The notes under the pieces: generated by a model
What the model was told of the DNA's origin: nothing
What the model saw: the letters and a program-made list of their open reading frames with translations, nothing else
Database searches by the model: none
Program-made: the position numbers and the translations under genes
In this document: piece after piece, positions 18,533 to 28,732 of the stretch
Numbering within the stretch: the stretch's first letter is position 1
Layout of the letters: every line of letters starts with the position of its first letter
Assembly: GCA_003281635.1 (NCBI GenBank)
Contig: QCBK01000003.1
Location: forward strand, 1 to 64,000
Length of the DNA: 64,000 nucleotides
DNA from: Prochlorococcus sp. AG-347-G22
Lineage (GTDB): Bacteria; Cyanobacteriota; Cyanobacteriia; PCC-6307; Cyanobiaceae
Reading direction: 5' to 3'

Positions 18533-19815
18533 CAATTTCAAATATTGATGCAATAGCTCTTATAGATGCTAATAATTTTTACGCGTCATGTGAACAAAAT
18601 ATCAATCCTCATTTGAGAAATAAACCAGTAGTAATTTTATCTAATAATGACGGATGTATCATTGCAAGAAGCCCTGAAGCGCGAGCTTTAAAAATTAAAA
18701 TGGGAACTCCGTATTTTAAGGTCAAAGAAAGACTAAATAAATTAGATGTAGCAGTCTTAAGCTCAAACTACTCGCTTTATGGGGATATGAGCAGAAGACT
18801 TATGAATTTACTGAAAAATTACTGTGAACAGATAGAAATTTATTCTATTGACGAAGCATTCGTCTCGATTTCTAGACCTAATGATGAAAATCTACATCCT
18901 TGGGCAAGAAGCATAAGATCATTAATATATCAGAATCTAGGAATTACCATAACAGTAGGAATAGGAGAAAATAAAGTAAGAGCAAAAATTGCTAATAAAC
19001 TAGCTAAAAATATTGATTATTCAGCTGGAATATTTGATTTAGCTAGAACCGAAAATGAGAATAATTATTTGAAAAGAATTAGTATAGATAAGATATGGGG
19101 AGTCGGGAAACAAACCTCTAATTGGTTGCAAAGTAAAGGTATTAAAAATGCAAGAGAACTAAGAGATATGGAAGAAAACGAAATCATTAAGAAATTAGGC
19201 ATCGTAGGGAAAAGACTGCAATTAGAACTGAAAGGCCATAGATGCCTGCCCATAGAAAAAAACAAGAAATCAAAAAAAGAAATTCAGGTGAGCAGGAGTT
19301 TCGGCACGCCTATCACAAAATTAGAAGACTTAACTCAAGCACTGGCAACTCACGCAATAAAAGCCTCTGAAAAAATGAGAAGTCAGAATTTGCAATCATC
19401 TGATATTAGAGTATTTGCCAGAACCAGTAAATATTCAAGTCAAAATTATCAAAGAAGTGCTCATAGAAAACTTACAAATGCAACAGATGACACAAATAAA
19501 ATTCTAAAAATAGTAGTTGAATTGTCTGAAGAAATTTATAATCCCGAATATAAATTCTCAAAAGCTGGTGTTTTAATGCAGGATTTAACTAATAGCGAAT
19601 ATTTACAGCAATCAGTTATCAATTACAAATCTCAGAAAGACTTAAAAAAATCAGCAAATCTTATGAGAACGATTGATTTATTAAATAAAAGATTTAATAA
19701 TAATGCAATTACATGGGCCATTGCAAAAAATCCACAAAGTTGGAAGATGAATAAGAATTTCTTAAGTCGCTCATCTACAACTGATATAGAACAAATCCCA
19801 ACTATAGTGAAGTAA
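18529..19815 (+). CDS. umuC: DNA polymerase V catalytic subunit
   Basis: A 428-residue Y-family polymerase for error-prone translesion synthesis. ALIDANNFYASCEQ and YSIDEAFVSI hold the metal-binding acidic residues. The HhH region (IDKIWGVGKQTSNWL) and the C-terminal little finger and UmuC-specific tail follow. ATGA overlap with umuD indicates coupling. The next gene begins 10 bases after its stop. Confidence 0.95.
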   Translation: MTISNIDAIALIDANNFYASCEQNINPHLRNKPVVILSNNDGCIIARSPEARALKIKMGTPYFKVKERLNKLDVAVLSSNYSLYGDMSRRLMNLLKNYCEQIEIYSIDEAFVSISRPNDENLHPWARSIRSLIYQNLGITITVGIGENKVRAKIANKLAKNIDYSAGIFDLARTENENNYLKRISIDKIWGVGKQTSNWLQSKGIKNARELRDMEENEIIKKLGIVGKRLQLELKGHRCLPIEKNKKSKKEIQVSRSFGTPITKLEDLTQALATHAIKASEKMRSQNLQSSDIRVFARTSKYSSQNYQRSAHRKLTNATDDTNKILKIVVELSEEIYNPEYKFSKAGVLMQDLTNSEYLQQSVINYKSQKDLKKSANLMRTIDLLNKRFNNNAITWAIAKNPQSWKMNKNFLSRSSTTDIEQIPTIVK

Positions 19816-19825
19816 ACAAAAAAGA

Positions 19826-20293
19826 ATGGAATTTATATTATTTTTGAGCAAATTAGATAAAGAGATTCTTAACTTATTAAGTAAAGCAAACTACATAGTT
19901 GAAGAAAATAAAATTGAATGTCAATTAAACAAAGAAATAAAAGGTCTACATAATTTTAAAGAAAATAAAATAATAATATGTACTGAAAACGCAAAAAGGA
20001 AAACAAATTATAGAAATAAGAATCAACAACCAAATAAAGATAACTTCAAAACAGAAAGGGCGATAAGAAAAGCATTAAGACACGAAGCAACTCATGCGAT
20101 ACAAAAATGTAATAACAATAAAACAATAGGGGATATAAAAAAATTAGAAAGCAAATTGCATCAAAGTAAAAGAAAAGCATTAGAGTTCTCTAGTTCAAAT
20201 TTTTCTGGGACTTACGCGAAAGAAGTAGAAGCTTATGTTCTTGAAGATAAACCCAAAAAAGTTAAAAACTTGATTAAAAAATACTGCCTATAA
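19826..20293 (+). CDS. Unknown protein with HExxH zinc-peptidase-like motif
   Basis: This 155-residue lysine-rich soluble protein has RHEATHAIQKC (about residues 92-102), an HExxH motif, followed about 40 residues later by YAKEVEAYVLED, which could supply a third ligand Glu. The layout recalls the M76/Atp23 peptidases (HExxHAxxxC, then ExxA), but overall similarity cannot be tested here. It begins 10 bases after umuC and is presumably in the same damage-inducible transcript. No signal peptide is seen. Confidence 0.7.
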   Translation: MEFILFLSKLDKEILNLLSKANYIVEENKIECQLNKEIKGLHNFKENKIIICTENAKRKTNYRNKNQQPNKDNFKTERAIRKALRHEATHAIQKCNNNKTIGDIKKLESKLHQSKRKALEFSSSNFSGTYAKEVEAYVLEDKPKKVKNLIKKYCL

Positions 20294-20310
20294 ATGAAAA
20301 AATTTTTATA

Positions 20311-22344
20311 TTAACTAGCGATGAAATTGCCACAACGTTGTTTATCTAAAAAATTAATATGTTGCCTTTCTAAGTAATATAATTCCTGAAATTTGATAGC
20401 ATCTGAGTTTAAATCCTTAAAAAGATCATCTATCTCTTTATTTGTATTTGAAGAACCTGAAGAAGAATTATCAATTAAGATAGATATACAATTTTCTAAA
20501 GTTTTTAATCTTTGAGATCCCCAAGATTCGATTAAGTGTCTACATCTTTTAAGAGAATTATATTTTTCAAGAAGTGATAATGTTCCTAGTAAATTATCTT
20601 TAGGATTACTCAGCAATGTTAAAAATAACTCATTTGGATTAATAAAAATATTAATTTTATTTAGTGATTCAGGATTATTGAGAGCTAAGTAATCAGGCAG
20701 AAGTGAAATTAAGTTAATAGAAGAAAAATCTTTTTGAAGATTTTGACTATTTGATTGTTTTAAATCGTTTAGGTAGTTTAAACCTAAATTAATTTGTTCA
20801 ATTTTTGAAATAGCTTCCCATAGATTTTGAATATAACTAGTATTAAAACCATTAATTTCTCTTTTAAGAAATTCATCACGAATAAATAGCCTAAGATCTG
20901 GACTATGTAAATAATAAAAAATAATTTCCGATTCATTTTTCTCGCGTCGGGAAATTTCATTTGGTTGTTCAAATTTTTTTGATCTACCATGCCAACGAAA
21001 TCCCTTTACTTGATTTCTTAAATCTTGTTCAAACTGTATGGCTAACCTGGCTTGTCCCTTACTTAATTTTTCAGAAACTTTTTGTAGATAATGAGTTCTG
21101 GTTGATGATTGAGGTAATTTACTCAACAATTTTACTAATGACGAAATAACACTCTGGAAAATTTCAGACTTAGTTAAATCTTTATCTTTAAAGATCTGAT
21201 CAATCTCCCAATCAATCCAAAAGGATGAATTATCAATTAAATTAAAATAATCTTCAGGAGTATGACTATTTAAATATTCGTCAGGATCTTTAAAATCATT
21301 TAGTTGAAGTATCTTAAGATTAATTTGATCATAAATGGATAGACTCTCGACTTCTTTGATTACTCTTTTTGTAGCTAAGATTCCTGCATTATCAGAATCA
21401 AAATTCAAAATTATATTTTTATTATCTGAACATCTACATAGTTGAGAAATTTGATACTTATTTAATGCGGTACCGAGAGAAGCCACAGAATTAGTAATAC
21501 CCTTTGAATGAAGAGAAATAACATCAAAGTAGCCTTCAACAATAATAGCTTTATCTCTTTTCCTAATATTGCTAGAAGCTTTTTCGAATGCAAACAACAT
21601 TTTGCCCTTTTCAAATATCTCTGATTCAGGAGAATTAAGGTACTTAGGTTCCTGACCATCAAGAGATCTTCCTCCAAAAGCAACTACTCTTCCCTGCATA
21701 TCATGTATTGGAACAATTAATCTATTTCTAAAACGATCATAAATCTTGTCAGAATTTTCTTTAGAAATTGCAAGGCCTGAAGCTAATATTAAATTGATGG
21801 GAAATTTTTCTACCTTGGATAGATAGTTAAATAAATCATTCCATGAATTTGGGGCAAAACCTAATTCAAAGTTATCAATAATCTTGTTACTCAAGTTTCT
21901 CTTTGATGTTAAATATTTCATAGCTTCAACACCAAGAGAATTATTTAATTGAGACTTAAACCAATTTTTAGTGACTCTTAATATTTTATAAAGTTCTTCC
22001 TTTCTAGATAATTGTTTTTTATAAGCTTCTACTTGGGGTCCCTCAAGATTTTCAACATTAATATTATTTTTTTTAGCGAGAGAAAGTACAACATCTGAAA
22101 AATTTGCACGAGTAAATTCCATTAAAAATTTAATAGAGTTACCACCAGCACCACAAGAAAAACAATAATAGAATTGTTTACTAGGTGATACTGTCATAGA
22201 TGGCTTAGTATCATCATGAAAAGGGCAAATCCCAACAAATTCCTTGCCTTTCTTCTTAAGAACAATATGTTCAGATATAACGTCAACAATATCTGCTTTT
22301 TCCTTAACCTCTTGAATAGTTCTTGGGTGTATAGAATGAACCAT
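20311..22344 (-). CDS. dnaG: DNA primase
   Basis: Makes RNA primers at the replication fork. The 677-residue protein has the zinc-binding domain (CPFHDDTKPSMTVSP and FSCGAGGNSI), the TOPRIM core with AIIVEGYFDV and NFDSDNAG, and a C-terminal helicase-binding domain (about residues 450-677) that is weakly conserved. Length is typical of cyanobacterial DnaG. Convergent with the HExxH gene. Confidence 0.96.
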   Translation of the reverse strand: MVHSIHPRTIQEVKEKADIVDVISEHIVLKKKGKEFVGICPFHDDTKPSMTVSPSKQFYYCFSCGAGGNSIKFLMEFTRANFSDVVLSLAKKNNINVENLEGPQVEAYKKQLSRKEELYKILRVTKNWFKSQLNNSLGVEAMKYLTSKRNLSNKIIDNFELGFAPNSWNDLFNYLSKVEKFPINLILASGLAISKENSDKIYDRFRNRLIVPIHDMQGRVVAFGGRSLDGQEPKYLNSPESEIFEKGKMLFAFEKASSNIRKRDKAIIVEGYFDVISLHSKGITNSVASLGTALNKYQISQLCRCSDNKNIILNFDSDNAGILATKRVIKEVESLSIYDQINLKILQLNDFKDPDEYLNSHTPEDYFNLIDNSSFWIDWEIDQIFKDKDLTKSEIFQSVISSLVKLLSKLPQSSTRTHYLQKVSEKLSKGQARLAIQFEQDLRNQVKGFRWHGRSKKFEQPNEISRREKNESEIIFYYLHSPDLRLFIRDEFLKREINGFNTSYIQNLWEAISKIEQINLGLNYLNDLKQSNSQNLQKDFSSINLISLLPDYLALNNPESLNKINIFINPNELFLTLLSNPKDNLLGTLSLLEKYNSLKRCRHLIESWGSQRLKTLENCISILIDNSSSGSSNTNKEIDDLFKDLNSDAIKFQELYYLERQHINFLDKQRCGNFIAS

Positions 22345-22438
22345 TGAGATTATAATCGAAAAATAAATAATGATTTATTCGTTATAGGTCAAAATCATAT
22401 AAGAATCTACTTAATTTCACAATAAAATAATTTTTTAA

Positions 22439-23329
22439 ATGATAAATATCGAAGAATTAGAAAAAAGACTTAATTCATTAAAAAAGTATAATTTGGTATT
22501 TGCTTCATTCTTCTTCAGTTTGATGACTCTGTGCGTAAAAAATATTGATAAAAGGATACCTATTTATGAATTAGTTTTATTCAGATCATTGTTAAGTTTA
22601 ATAATTACATTATTAATAATCAATATAAAAAATATAAATCCTTGGGGCAAAAATAGACCATTACTTATTTTAAGAGGTTTTTTAGGAACTTTAGCTTTAG
22701 TTTGTATTTTTTATGCGATAAGAAATATGCCTCTTAGTATATCTACAGTCATTCAGTACACATATCCTATTTTTATATCTATATTTGCTGGCATATTTAT
22801 AAACGAAAAAATAACTCGTAATATAATCTTTGCTTTAATTATTGCCTGGATTGGAATATTAGTAATATTGAATCCAAGCCAATTATCAAATATAAACGCT
22901 GAGATTGAAATTATATCGATTCTGATAGCATTTCTTGGAGCAATCTGCACCGCATTAGCTTACGTTACAGTTAAGAAACTTTCATTTAGTGAAGATATTT
23001 ATGTAATTATTGAATATTTTCCACTTGTTTCTTTTATAACTCTTCTACCAATTGTATTAATCAATTGGGTTACCCCAAATTTGAGTGAATTAGTTTGGAT
23101 ATTAGGAATTGGCTTATTTACTCAATTAGGTCAGACTTTCTTAACTATAGGATTAAAAAATTTACCTGCTTCTGAAGCATCAATAATTAATTATTTACAA
23201 GTTTTATTTGGTTCAATTTGGGGGATCTTGTTTTTTAGTGAAATTATAAACATAAATTTTTTATTAGGCGCCTCACTAGTTTTATTAGGAACTATTATGT
23301 CTACTACCAAAATAATCAAAAGGACATAG
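22439..23329 (+). CDS. EamA/DMT-family transporter
   Basis: A 296-residue membrane protein of about ten helices in two EamA repeats. Repeat one includes ELVLFRSLLSLI and YTYPIFISIFAGIFINEKIT; repeat two includes LPASEASIINYLQVLFGSIWGILFFSE. A drug/metabolite exporter is expected; the substrate cannot be predicted. Divergent from dnaG across about 95 bases. Confidence 0.87.
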   Translation: MINIEELEKRLNSLKKYNLVFASFFFSLMTLCVKNIDKRIPIYELVLFRSLLSLIITLLIINIKNINPWGKNRPLLILRGFLGTLALVCIFYAIRNMPLSISTVIQYTYPIFISIFAGIFINEKITRNIIFALIIAWIGILVILNPSQLSNINAEIEIISILIAFLGAICTALAYVTVKKLSFSEDIYVIIEYFPLVSFITLLPIVLINWVTPNLSELVWILGIGLFTQLGQTFLTIGLKNLPASEASIINYLQVLFGSIWGILFFSEIININFLLGASLVLLGTIMSTTKIIKRT

Positions 23330-23347
23330 AATATTATTAGATTAAAA

Positions 23348-23710
23348 ATGATGATGAAATTTCACTATTTAGCTTTATTATTTTGTTTTTCTCCTTTTGC
23401 TCAAGTTAATGCAACAACCCCAAAATCAGTAACTTGTACAAGAACTGAATATAGAGAAGAGTACATTCCTGGAACGAAATCAAATCCTGGCTACGTAAAA
23501 AGTTATGAGGTAGACGTTGTAATACCTTGTGGAGGTCAAAGCAAAGCTGAAAAAATAGATGATAATGACTGTAGTGAAGGTTCTGTCATAGGGGGTCTTC
23601 TTGGTGCTGGAATTGCATTATCCTCCTCTAGAGGGAAAGACAGGTTATGGGCCGTACCAGCGGGTGGTACTGCAGGAGCGCTAATTGGATGTCAGGTGGA
23701 TGGTGGTTAA
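23348..23710 (+). CDS. Secreted or envelope protein with glycine-zipper segment
   Basis: An N-terminal signal peptide (about residues 1-22, cleavage near VNA-TT) precedes a 40-residue polar domain with two Cys, then a Gly/Ala-rich hydrophobic stretch (GSVIGGLLGAGIA and AGGTAGALIGCQ) of the glycine-zipper type found in envelope lipoprotein-like proteins. 120 residues. Its TAA is followed immediately by the ruvA TTG, so the two are coupled. Confidence 0.78.
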   Translation: MMMKFHYLALLFCFSPFAQVNATTPKSVTCTRTEYREEYIPGTKSNPGYVKSYEVDVVIPCGGQSKAEKIDDNDCSEGSVIGGLLGAGIALSSSRGKDRLWAVPAGGTAGALIGCQVDGG

Positions 23711-24388
23711 TTGATTAGTTGGATAAATGGAGATTTAGTTGATTTATGGCAAACTAATCAAAAGTTTTTTGTTTTAATAAATTGTCAAGGATTAGGATAC
23801 GAAATACAAATACTAGAATCCTTTTTTCTTAAATTAAAAACAAATCAGATATCTTCTAAAAACATCACTCTTTGGATAAAGCATATAAAAAAAGAAGATT
23901 CAGATTTATTATTTGGCTTTACATCGAAGGATCAAAAGAATTTCTTTGTTGAAATTTTAAGTATTCGAGGTGTTGGATCTCAAATTGGTATTGGGTTATT
24001 AAACAAATTTTCTATTAATGAAGTTATAAATGCAATAAAAACACAAGACAAAAAATTAATTTGTTCTGTACCTGGTATAGGACAAAAAATGAGTGATCGG
24101 TTAATTTTAGAGTTAAAAAGTAAATTTAAAAGCGAAATATTTTCTGAAGAAGAAAAAAGCAAAGATGAAATTGAGATTAAGGATCCTGAGATAAATAAAA
24201 TGGTAGAAGACCTTCAGTTAACCCTTCAATCATTAAGTTACAAAAACATAGAAATAAATACTATTTTGCCAATTATTATTAAAGAAATAGATCTCCTAGG
24301 TAAAAAAGAAAATAATTTATCATTTGAAAAACTATTGAAATTAGCTATGCATTATCTTGATGAGGATAGTAGTAATATAGCTAGATGA
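23711..24388 (+). CDS. ruvA: Holliday junction DNA helicase subunit RuvA
   Basis: RuvA binds four-way junctions and loads the RuvB motor. The 225-residue protein starts MISWINGDLVDLW (TTG start), has the OB domain, the two helix-hairpin-helix motifs SIRGVGSQIGIGLLN and CSVPGIGQKMSDRLIL, and a C-terminal domain III after an acidic linker. TTG at 23711 directly follows the previous stop codon. Confidence 0.94.
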   Translation: MISWINGDLVDLWQTNQKFFVLINCQGLGYEIQILESFFLKLKTNQISSKNITLWIKHIKKEDSDLLFGFTSKDQKNFFVEILSIRGVGSQIGIGLLNKFSINEVINAIKTQDKKLICSVPGIGQKMSDRLILELKSKFKSEIFSEEEKSKDEIEIKDPEINKMVEDLQLTLQSLSYKNIEINTILPIIIKEIDLLGKKENNLSFEKLLKLAMHYLDEDSSNIAR

Positions 24389-24420
24389 CGTAGTATCATA
24401 GATAAAAAGAAATAAATTTT

Positions 24421-24690
24421 ATGTCATTAGATACAGCTGAAAAACAGAAGCTGATTGAAAATCATCAAGTGCATCCTACTGATACAGGTTCAGTTGAAGT
24501 ACAAGTAGCAATGCTTTCTAAAAGAATATCGAAATTAAGTGACCATCTTCAAGGAAACATTCATGATTTCGCTTCAAGGCAAGGATTATTAAAAATGATT
24601 GGTAAAAGGAAAAGATTACTGTCTTACTTAAAAGACAAAAACGTTCAAAAATATCAAGAACTAGTTAAGAAAATTGGAATCAGAGGATGA
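24421..24690 (+). CDS. rpsO: 30S ribosomal protein S15
   Basis: An 89-residue protein with [45 protein letters not shown] and the C-terminal [12 protein letters not shown], all standard S15 blocks that contact 16S rRNA in the platform. It lies between ruvA and the PAM68 gene. Confidence 0.98.
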   Translation: MSLDTAEKQKLIENHQVHPTDTGSVEVQVAMLSKRISKLSDHLQGNIHDFASRQGLLKMIGKRKRLLSYLKDKNVQKYQELVKKIGIRG

Positions 24691-24699
24691 TCTCAATTA

Positions 24700-25149
24700 A
24701 TGAAAAAAAAGCAATCAAAAAAAAAGACACAAAATAAAAAGAAAAAAAATTATTCTGAAACAACTGCTTTCGCTAACCTCGAAAAAACATCTATTCCTGT
24801 AACCAAACCAAAGCGATCATCAAGTGGCATCCCAAAATATGTTGCTGACAGAATGGCAAGAAGAATTTTCTTTACAGCTGGGATTCCGACAATATTAGGA
24901 ATGTCTGTTTTTGTTGTTAGCTACATTATCGTTACAAGAAATATTGCTGAAATACCTCCTTCATCAACAATTGCTATATCAGCATTGTTTTTCTTGTTAG
25001 GTCTAGCAGGATTGAGTTTTGGAATATTATCGGCTAGTTGGGATAAAGAGCCTGGATCTTTTTTTGGTATTGAAAATATTCCAATGAATATACAACGTGC
25101 AAAAGCAGCCTTCAAACCTGCAACTCAAAATTTCGAGGATAAAAGTTAA
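24700..25149 (+). CDS. PAM68-like photosystem II assembly protein
   Basis: A very basic N-terminus (about 17 lysines in the first 25 residues), a PKYVADRMARRI segment and two membrane helices (about residues 55-77 and 88-108), followed by SASWDKEPGSFFGIENIP. This is the layout of the PAM68/DUF3464 family, which helps build PSII early in assembly. 149 residues. It starts 9 bases after rpsO. Confidence 0.9.
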   Translation: MKKKQSKKKTQNKKKKNYSETTAFANLEKTSIPVTKPKRSSSGIPKYVADRMARRIFFTAGIPTILGMSVFVVSYIIVTRNIAEIPPSSTIAISALFFLLGLAGLSFGILSASWDKEPGSFFGIENIPMNIQRAKAAFKPATQNFEDKS

Positions 25150-25150
25150 T

Positions 25151-28100
25151 CTAGGAAACTAAAGATTTCAAGTTAACTTGGAATGATTTATCTTCTAATA
25201 ATTTGCATGCTCCCTGAATATCACCAACACAAAATTGTTCACCAAATTTAACGTAAGTAACGCTATTTTTATTTCTTACTGCAGCTAAAACTGGAATCTT
25301 TATTCCGCATCTACCTTTATCTGGTTTAAATTTAATTAAGCAGTCTCTCAAAGTATTTTGTACTCTTACATCTGATGCTTGAGAACTTTCAAGATTAATT
25401 ATTAGCAATTTAAGGTTATCGATTTCTCTACAATCATCAATAATTAATTGAGTCTTATCACTTTTTTTATCAATTGTTCCCCATATCAATAATCTAGTAT
25501 CAGTCAAAAGGAACTCTGACAACCTAACATAAGTTTTTGGAAAAACTACTGCTTCGCAACTTCCAGAAAGATCTTCTAGCTGAACTATAGCCATTCTATC
25601 ACCTTTTCTCGTTGTGATTTGCTTTAAATCAGGTATCATTCCTACTAAAGAGACTTTGTTTCTATCTTTTGTTTCTTCTAACTCCGAAATGCTTATAGGA
25701 GATATGAGTTTTGCTGGCTTGGTTAAGTGTTTTAAAGGATGGTCAGATAAATAAAAGCCTAATAGCTGCTTCTCTAACTTTAACTTCTCAATAAGTGAAT
25801 AATCTTCAACCTTAGCTAATTGTGAATCTGAAAAAGCAACATTTGAAAATTCTTCTTTAGAGTCAAATAGATTTCCTTGTCCAGATAATCTATCACGATT
25901 TCTTGAAGAGGCCCACTCAATAACATGTTCAAGATCTGACAATAACTGAGCTCTATTATTATCATTTGAAAATTCATCTAGCGCTCCACAATGAATTAGA
26001 GATTCAAGACTTCTTTTGTTAAGAACACTAGAAGGTAAACGGTCGCACAAATCTGATAATGACTTAAAAGTTCCAAAACTATTTCGGTTTTCAATTATAT
26101 TTCTTATTGCAGAATCTCCTAAATTCTTAATTGCAGATAACCCAAATAAAATCTGATTATTCTTAATAGTGAAATCAACCCCAGAAAAATTAATGCTTGG
26201 CGAAATAACTTCTATTCCCATGGAATAACAATTAGAAATATATCTTTGCATCTTGTCGGTAGAACCAGAATTTACGCTTAAGAGGGCTGCCATATAAGCA
26301 ACAGGAAAATGGGCTTTTAAAAATGCAGTTTGGTAAGTTACAGCACCATAAGCAGTTGAGTGACTTTTGTTAAAACAATATTCTGCGAATAAGACCATTT
26401 GATCAAAAAGATCATTTGCTAATTTTTCATTTACACCTTTCTTCATAGATCCGTCTACAAAAATATTCCTATGTTTTACCATTTCAGAAACTTTCTTTTT
26501 CCCCATTGCTCTTCGAAGTAAATCAGCATCACCAAGTGAATATCCAGCTAGGTCTTGAGCAATTTTCATGATTTGTTCTTGATAAACCATAATTCCATAA
26601 GTTTCAGTGAGAATTGATTTAATAAAAGGATGAGGGAAATCAACCTTTTCCTTCCCATTTTTTCGATTTATGAATTTAGGTATAAGCCCTGCATCAAGAG
26701 GGCCAGGTCTATAAAGAGCCAGTATGGATGAAATATCTTCTAGAGAGTTAGGTTTAAAATCCTTAACGACCTGTTTCATACCAGAAGATTCAAGTTGAAA
26801 AATACCTTCAAGATCTCCTCTCCCAATAAGCTCAAAGGTTTTACTATCATTTTGCGGTAACTCATCGATATTTATTTCCCTTCCGGTGGATTGATTAATA
26901 AGAGAAACTGTTTTTTCAATCATGGTGAGATTCTTAAGACCCAAGAAATCCATTTTCAATAATCCAAGTGATTCGATATCATCCATAGAATATTGGGTTA
27001 TTATTTGTCCTTCATTATTCCTTTGAAGAGGTACAAGTTCGTCCAGAGGATCTGATGCGATAACTACTCCAGCAGCATGAACACCATACGTTTTATTAGT
27101 TCCTTCAATTCTCAAAGCCAAATCAACCCATTTTTTTACCCTATTATCATTATTGTATTTATCTCTAAACTCTGGGCTAGGAGAATTATTATCAATCATT
27201 TCATTTAGTTTATAAGGTTTCCCTCTTACAACCGGTATTAACTTAGCCAATTTATCAGCCTCTCCGTATGGTATATCTAGAACCCTTGCAACATCTTTTA
27301 AAACGGCCTTAGAGGTCATTTTATTGAAAGTAATTATTTGAGCAACTTTATCCTCTCCATAACGATTAGTAACATAATCAATAACTTCATTTCTCCTATC
27401 AATACAAAAGTCGGTATCAATATCTGGCATAGACTTTCTTGCTGGATTTAAAAATCTTTCAAATAATAATCCATGCTCAACAGGATCTATATTTGTAATT
27501 TGAAGAGCATAAGCCACTAGTGAGCCTGCAGCAGAACCTCTACCTGGTCCTACTGGAATAGAGTTGTCTCTGGCAAATTTGATGTAATCCCAAACAACCA
27601 AAAAATAATCCGGGAATCCCATATCTTTTATAATTTTTAATTCGGAAGTTAGTCTTTCTTTATAGTTCTCATCAACTTCTGCAAGATCATTTTTTTTAAG
27701 TCTTTTTAAAAGACCTTCGTTAGATAAATGTTTTAGAAAAGAAAATGAATCTTTATCTTCATTAAGAGGAAATTTGGGCATTCTATAATTACCAAACAAA
27801 TCAAATACTTCAACTTTTTGAGAAATTTCTACTGTATTGTTCACTGCCTCAACAATTGATTTATCATCAATATGATCTTTAAAAAGTTCAAGCATTTCAT
27901 TTTCACTTTTTATATATTCTGTACCGGTATATCTCAATCTTTTTTCATCACTTATTAGTTTTCCCGTTAATACACAAAGTAAAGCATCATGAGCTTCAAC
28001 ATCCATACTTGATAAGTAGTGGGCGTCGTTGGTGGCGATGACTTTTATTTGGTGCTTCTTTCCAATTTTGATTAATTCGACGTTAACAATTCTATCCTCA

Positions 28101-28654
28101 ATAGAGCCGTGATCTTGTATTTCTAGATAAAAGTCATCTGCAAATAATTTTTTATACCAAAGAGCTATATCCTCTGCTACGTCTAATCTACCTTTTAAAA
28201 TAGCCTGAGGTATCTCTCCACCAAGACAAGCTGTAGAAACTATTAGACCATCACTATATTTGCTTAAAAGAGATTTATCAATACATGGTCTAGCAAAAAT
28301 GCCTCGACCTCTCATCCCATTTAGGTGACTAATTGTTGTCAACTTCACTAGATTCTTATAACCAGTATAATTTTTTGCTAACACCACCAAATGATATCTT
28401 TTTTCTTTTTTTGGTTGAGGATCATCAATAGAACCATTAATCACGTACATCTCATTACCAATAATTGGCTTTATGCCTTTCTCCTTACACTTCTTGACCA
28501 AATCAAGAACTCCATACATAACTCCATGATCTGTGAGAGCAATAGAATCCATCCCAAGATCACAGGCTCTTTCTACTATTTTTGAAATTTGACTGGCACC
28601 ATCAAGTAAGCTGTAGTCACTATGATTATGAAGCGGAACGAAAGCCATATTCAA
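25151..28654 (-). CDS. dnaE: DNA polymerase III alpha subunit, intact and intein-free
   Basis: The replicative polymerase, 1167 residues. The PHP domain starts LHNHSDYSLLDGAS; the palm has GPGRGSAAGSL and PDIDTDFCIDRR with the metal-binding Asp residues; an OB fold (about residues 990-1070) lies near the C-terminus. The split-intein insertion site of several cyanobacterial DnaE proteins, AEY/CFNKSH, is uninterrupted at residues 757-765 (junction at 26377/26378). Either of two nearby ATG codons (28654, 28648) could start it. Confidence 0.97.
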   Translation of the reverse strand: MNMAFVPLHNHSDYSLLDGASQISKIVERACDLGMDSIALTDHGVMYGVLDLVKKCKEKGIKPIIGNEMYVINGSIDDPQPKKEKRYHLVVLAKNYTGYKNLVKLTTISHLNGMRGRGIFARPCIDKSLLSKYSDGLIVSTACLGGEIPQAILKGRLDVAEDIALWYKKLFADDFYLEIQDHGSIEDRIVNVELIKIGKKHQIKVIATNDAHYLSSMDVEAHDALLCVLTGKLISDEKRLRYTGTEYIKSENEMLELFKDHIDDKSIVEAVNNTVEISQKVEVFDLFGNYRMPKFPLNEDKDSFSFLKHLSNEGLLKRLKKNDLAEVDENYKERLTSELKIIKDMGFPDYFLVVWDYIKFARDNSIPVGPGRGSAAGSLVAYALQITNIDPVEHGLLFERFLNPARKSMPDIDTDFCIDRRNEVIDYVTNRYGEDKVAQIITFNKMTSKAVLKDVARVLDIPYGEADKLAKLIPVVRGKPYKLNEMIDNNSPSPEFRDKYNNDNRVKKWVDLALRIEGTNKTYGVHAAGVVIASDPLDELVPLQRNNEGQIITQYSMDDIESLGLLKMDFLGLKNLTMIEKTVSLINQSTGREINIDELPQNDSKTFELIGRGDLEGIFQLESSGMKQVVKDFKPNSLEDISSILALYRPGPLDAGLIPKFINRKNGKEKVDFPHPFIKSILTETYGIMVYQEQIMKIAQDLAGYSLGDADLLRRAMGKKKVSEMVKHRNIFVDGSMKKGVNEKLANDLFDQMVLFAEYCFNKSHSTAYGAVTYQTAFLKAHFPVAYMAALLSVNSGSTDKMQRYISNCYSMGIEVISPSINFSGVDFTIKNNQILFGLSAIKNLGDSAIRNIIENRNSFGTFKSLSDLCDRLPSSVLNKRSLESLIHCGALDEFSNDNNRAQLLSDLEHVIEWASSRNRDRLSGQGNLFDSKEEFSNVAFSDSQLAKVEDYSLIEKLKLEKQLLGFYLSDHPLKHLTKPAKLISPISISELEETKDRNKVSLVGMIPDLKQITTRKGDRMAIVQLEDLSGSCEAVVFPKTYVRLSEFLLTDTRLLIWGTIDKKSDKTQLIIDDCREIDNLKLLIINLESSQASDVRVQNTLRDCLIKFKPDKGRCGIKIPVLAAVRNKNSVTYVKFGEQFCVGDIQGACKLLEDKSFQVNLKSLVS

Positions 28655-28732
28655 ATAATTTATATATATAAGATAGAGAAGATTTCAGAAAGATCTATAT
28701 TTTGTGATTACAAATTAATTATTAATACAAAT

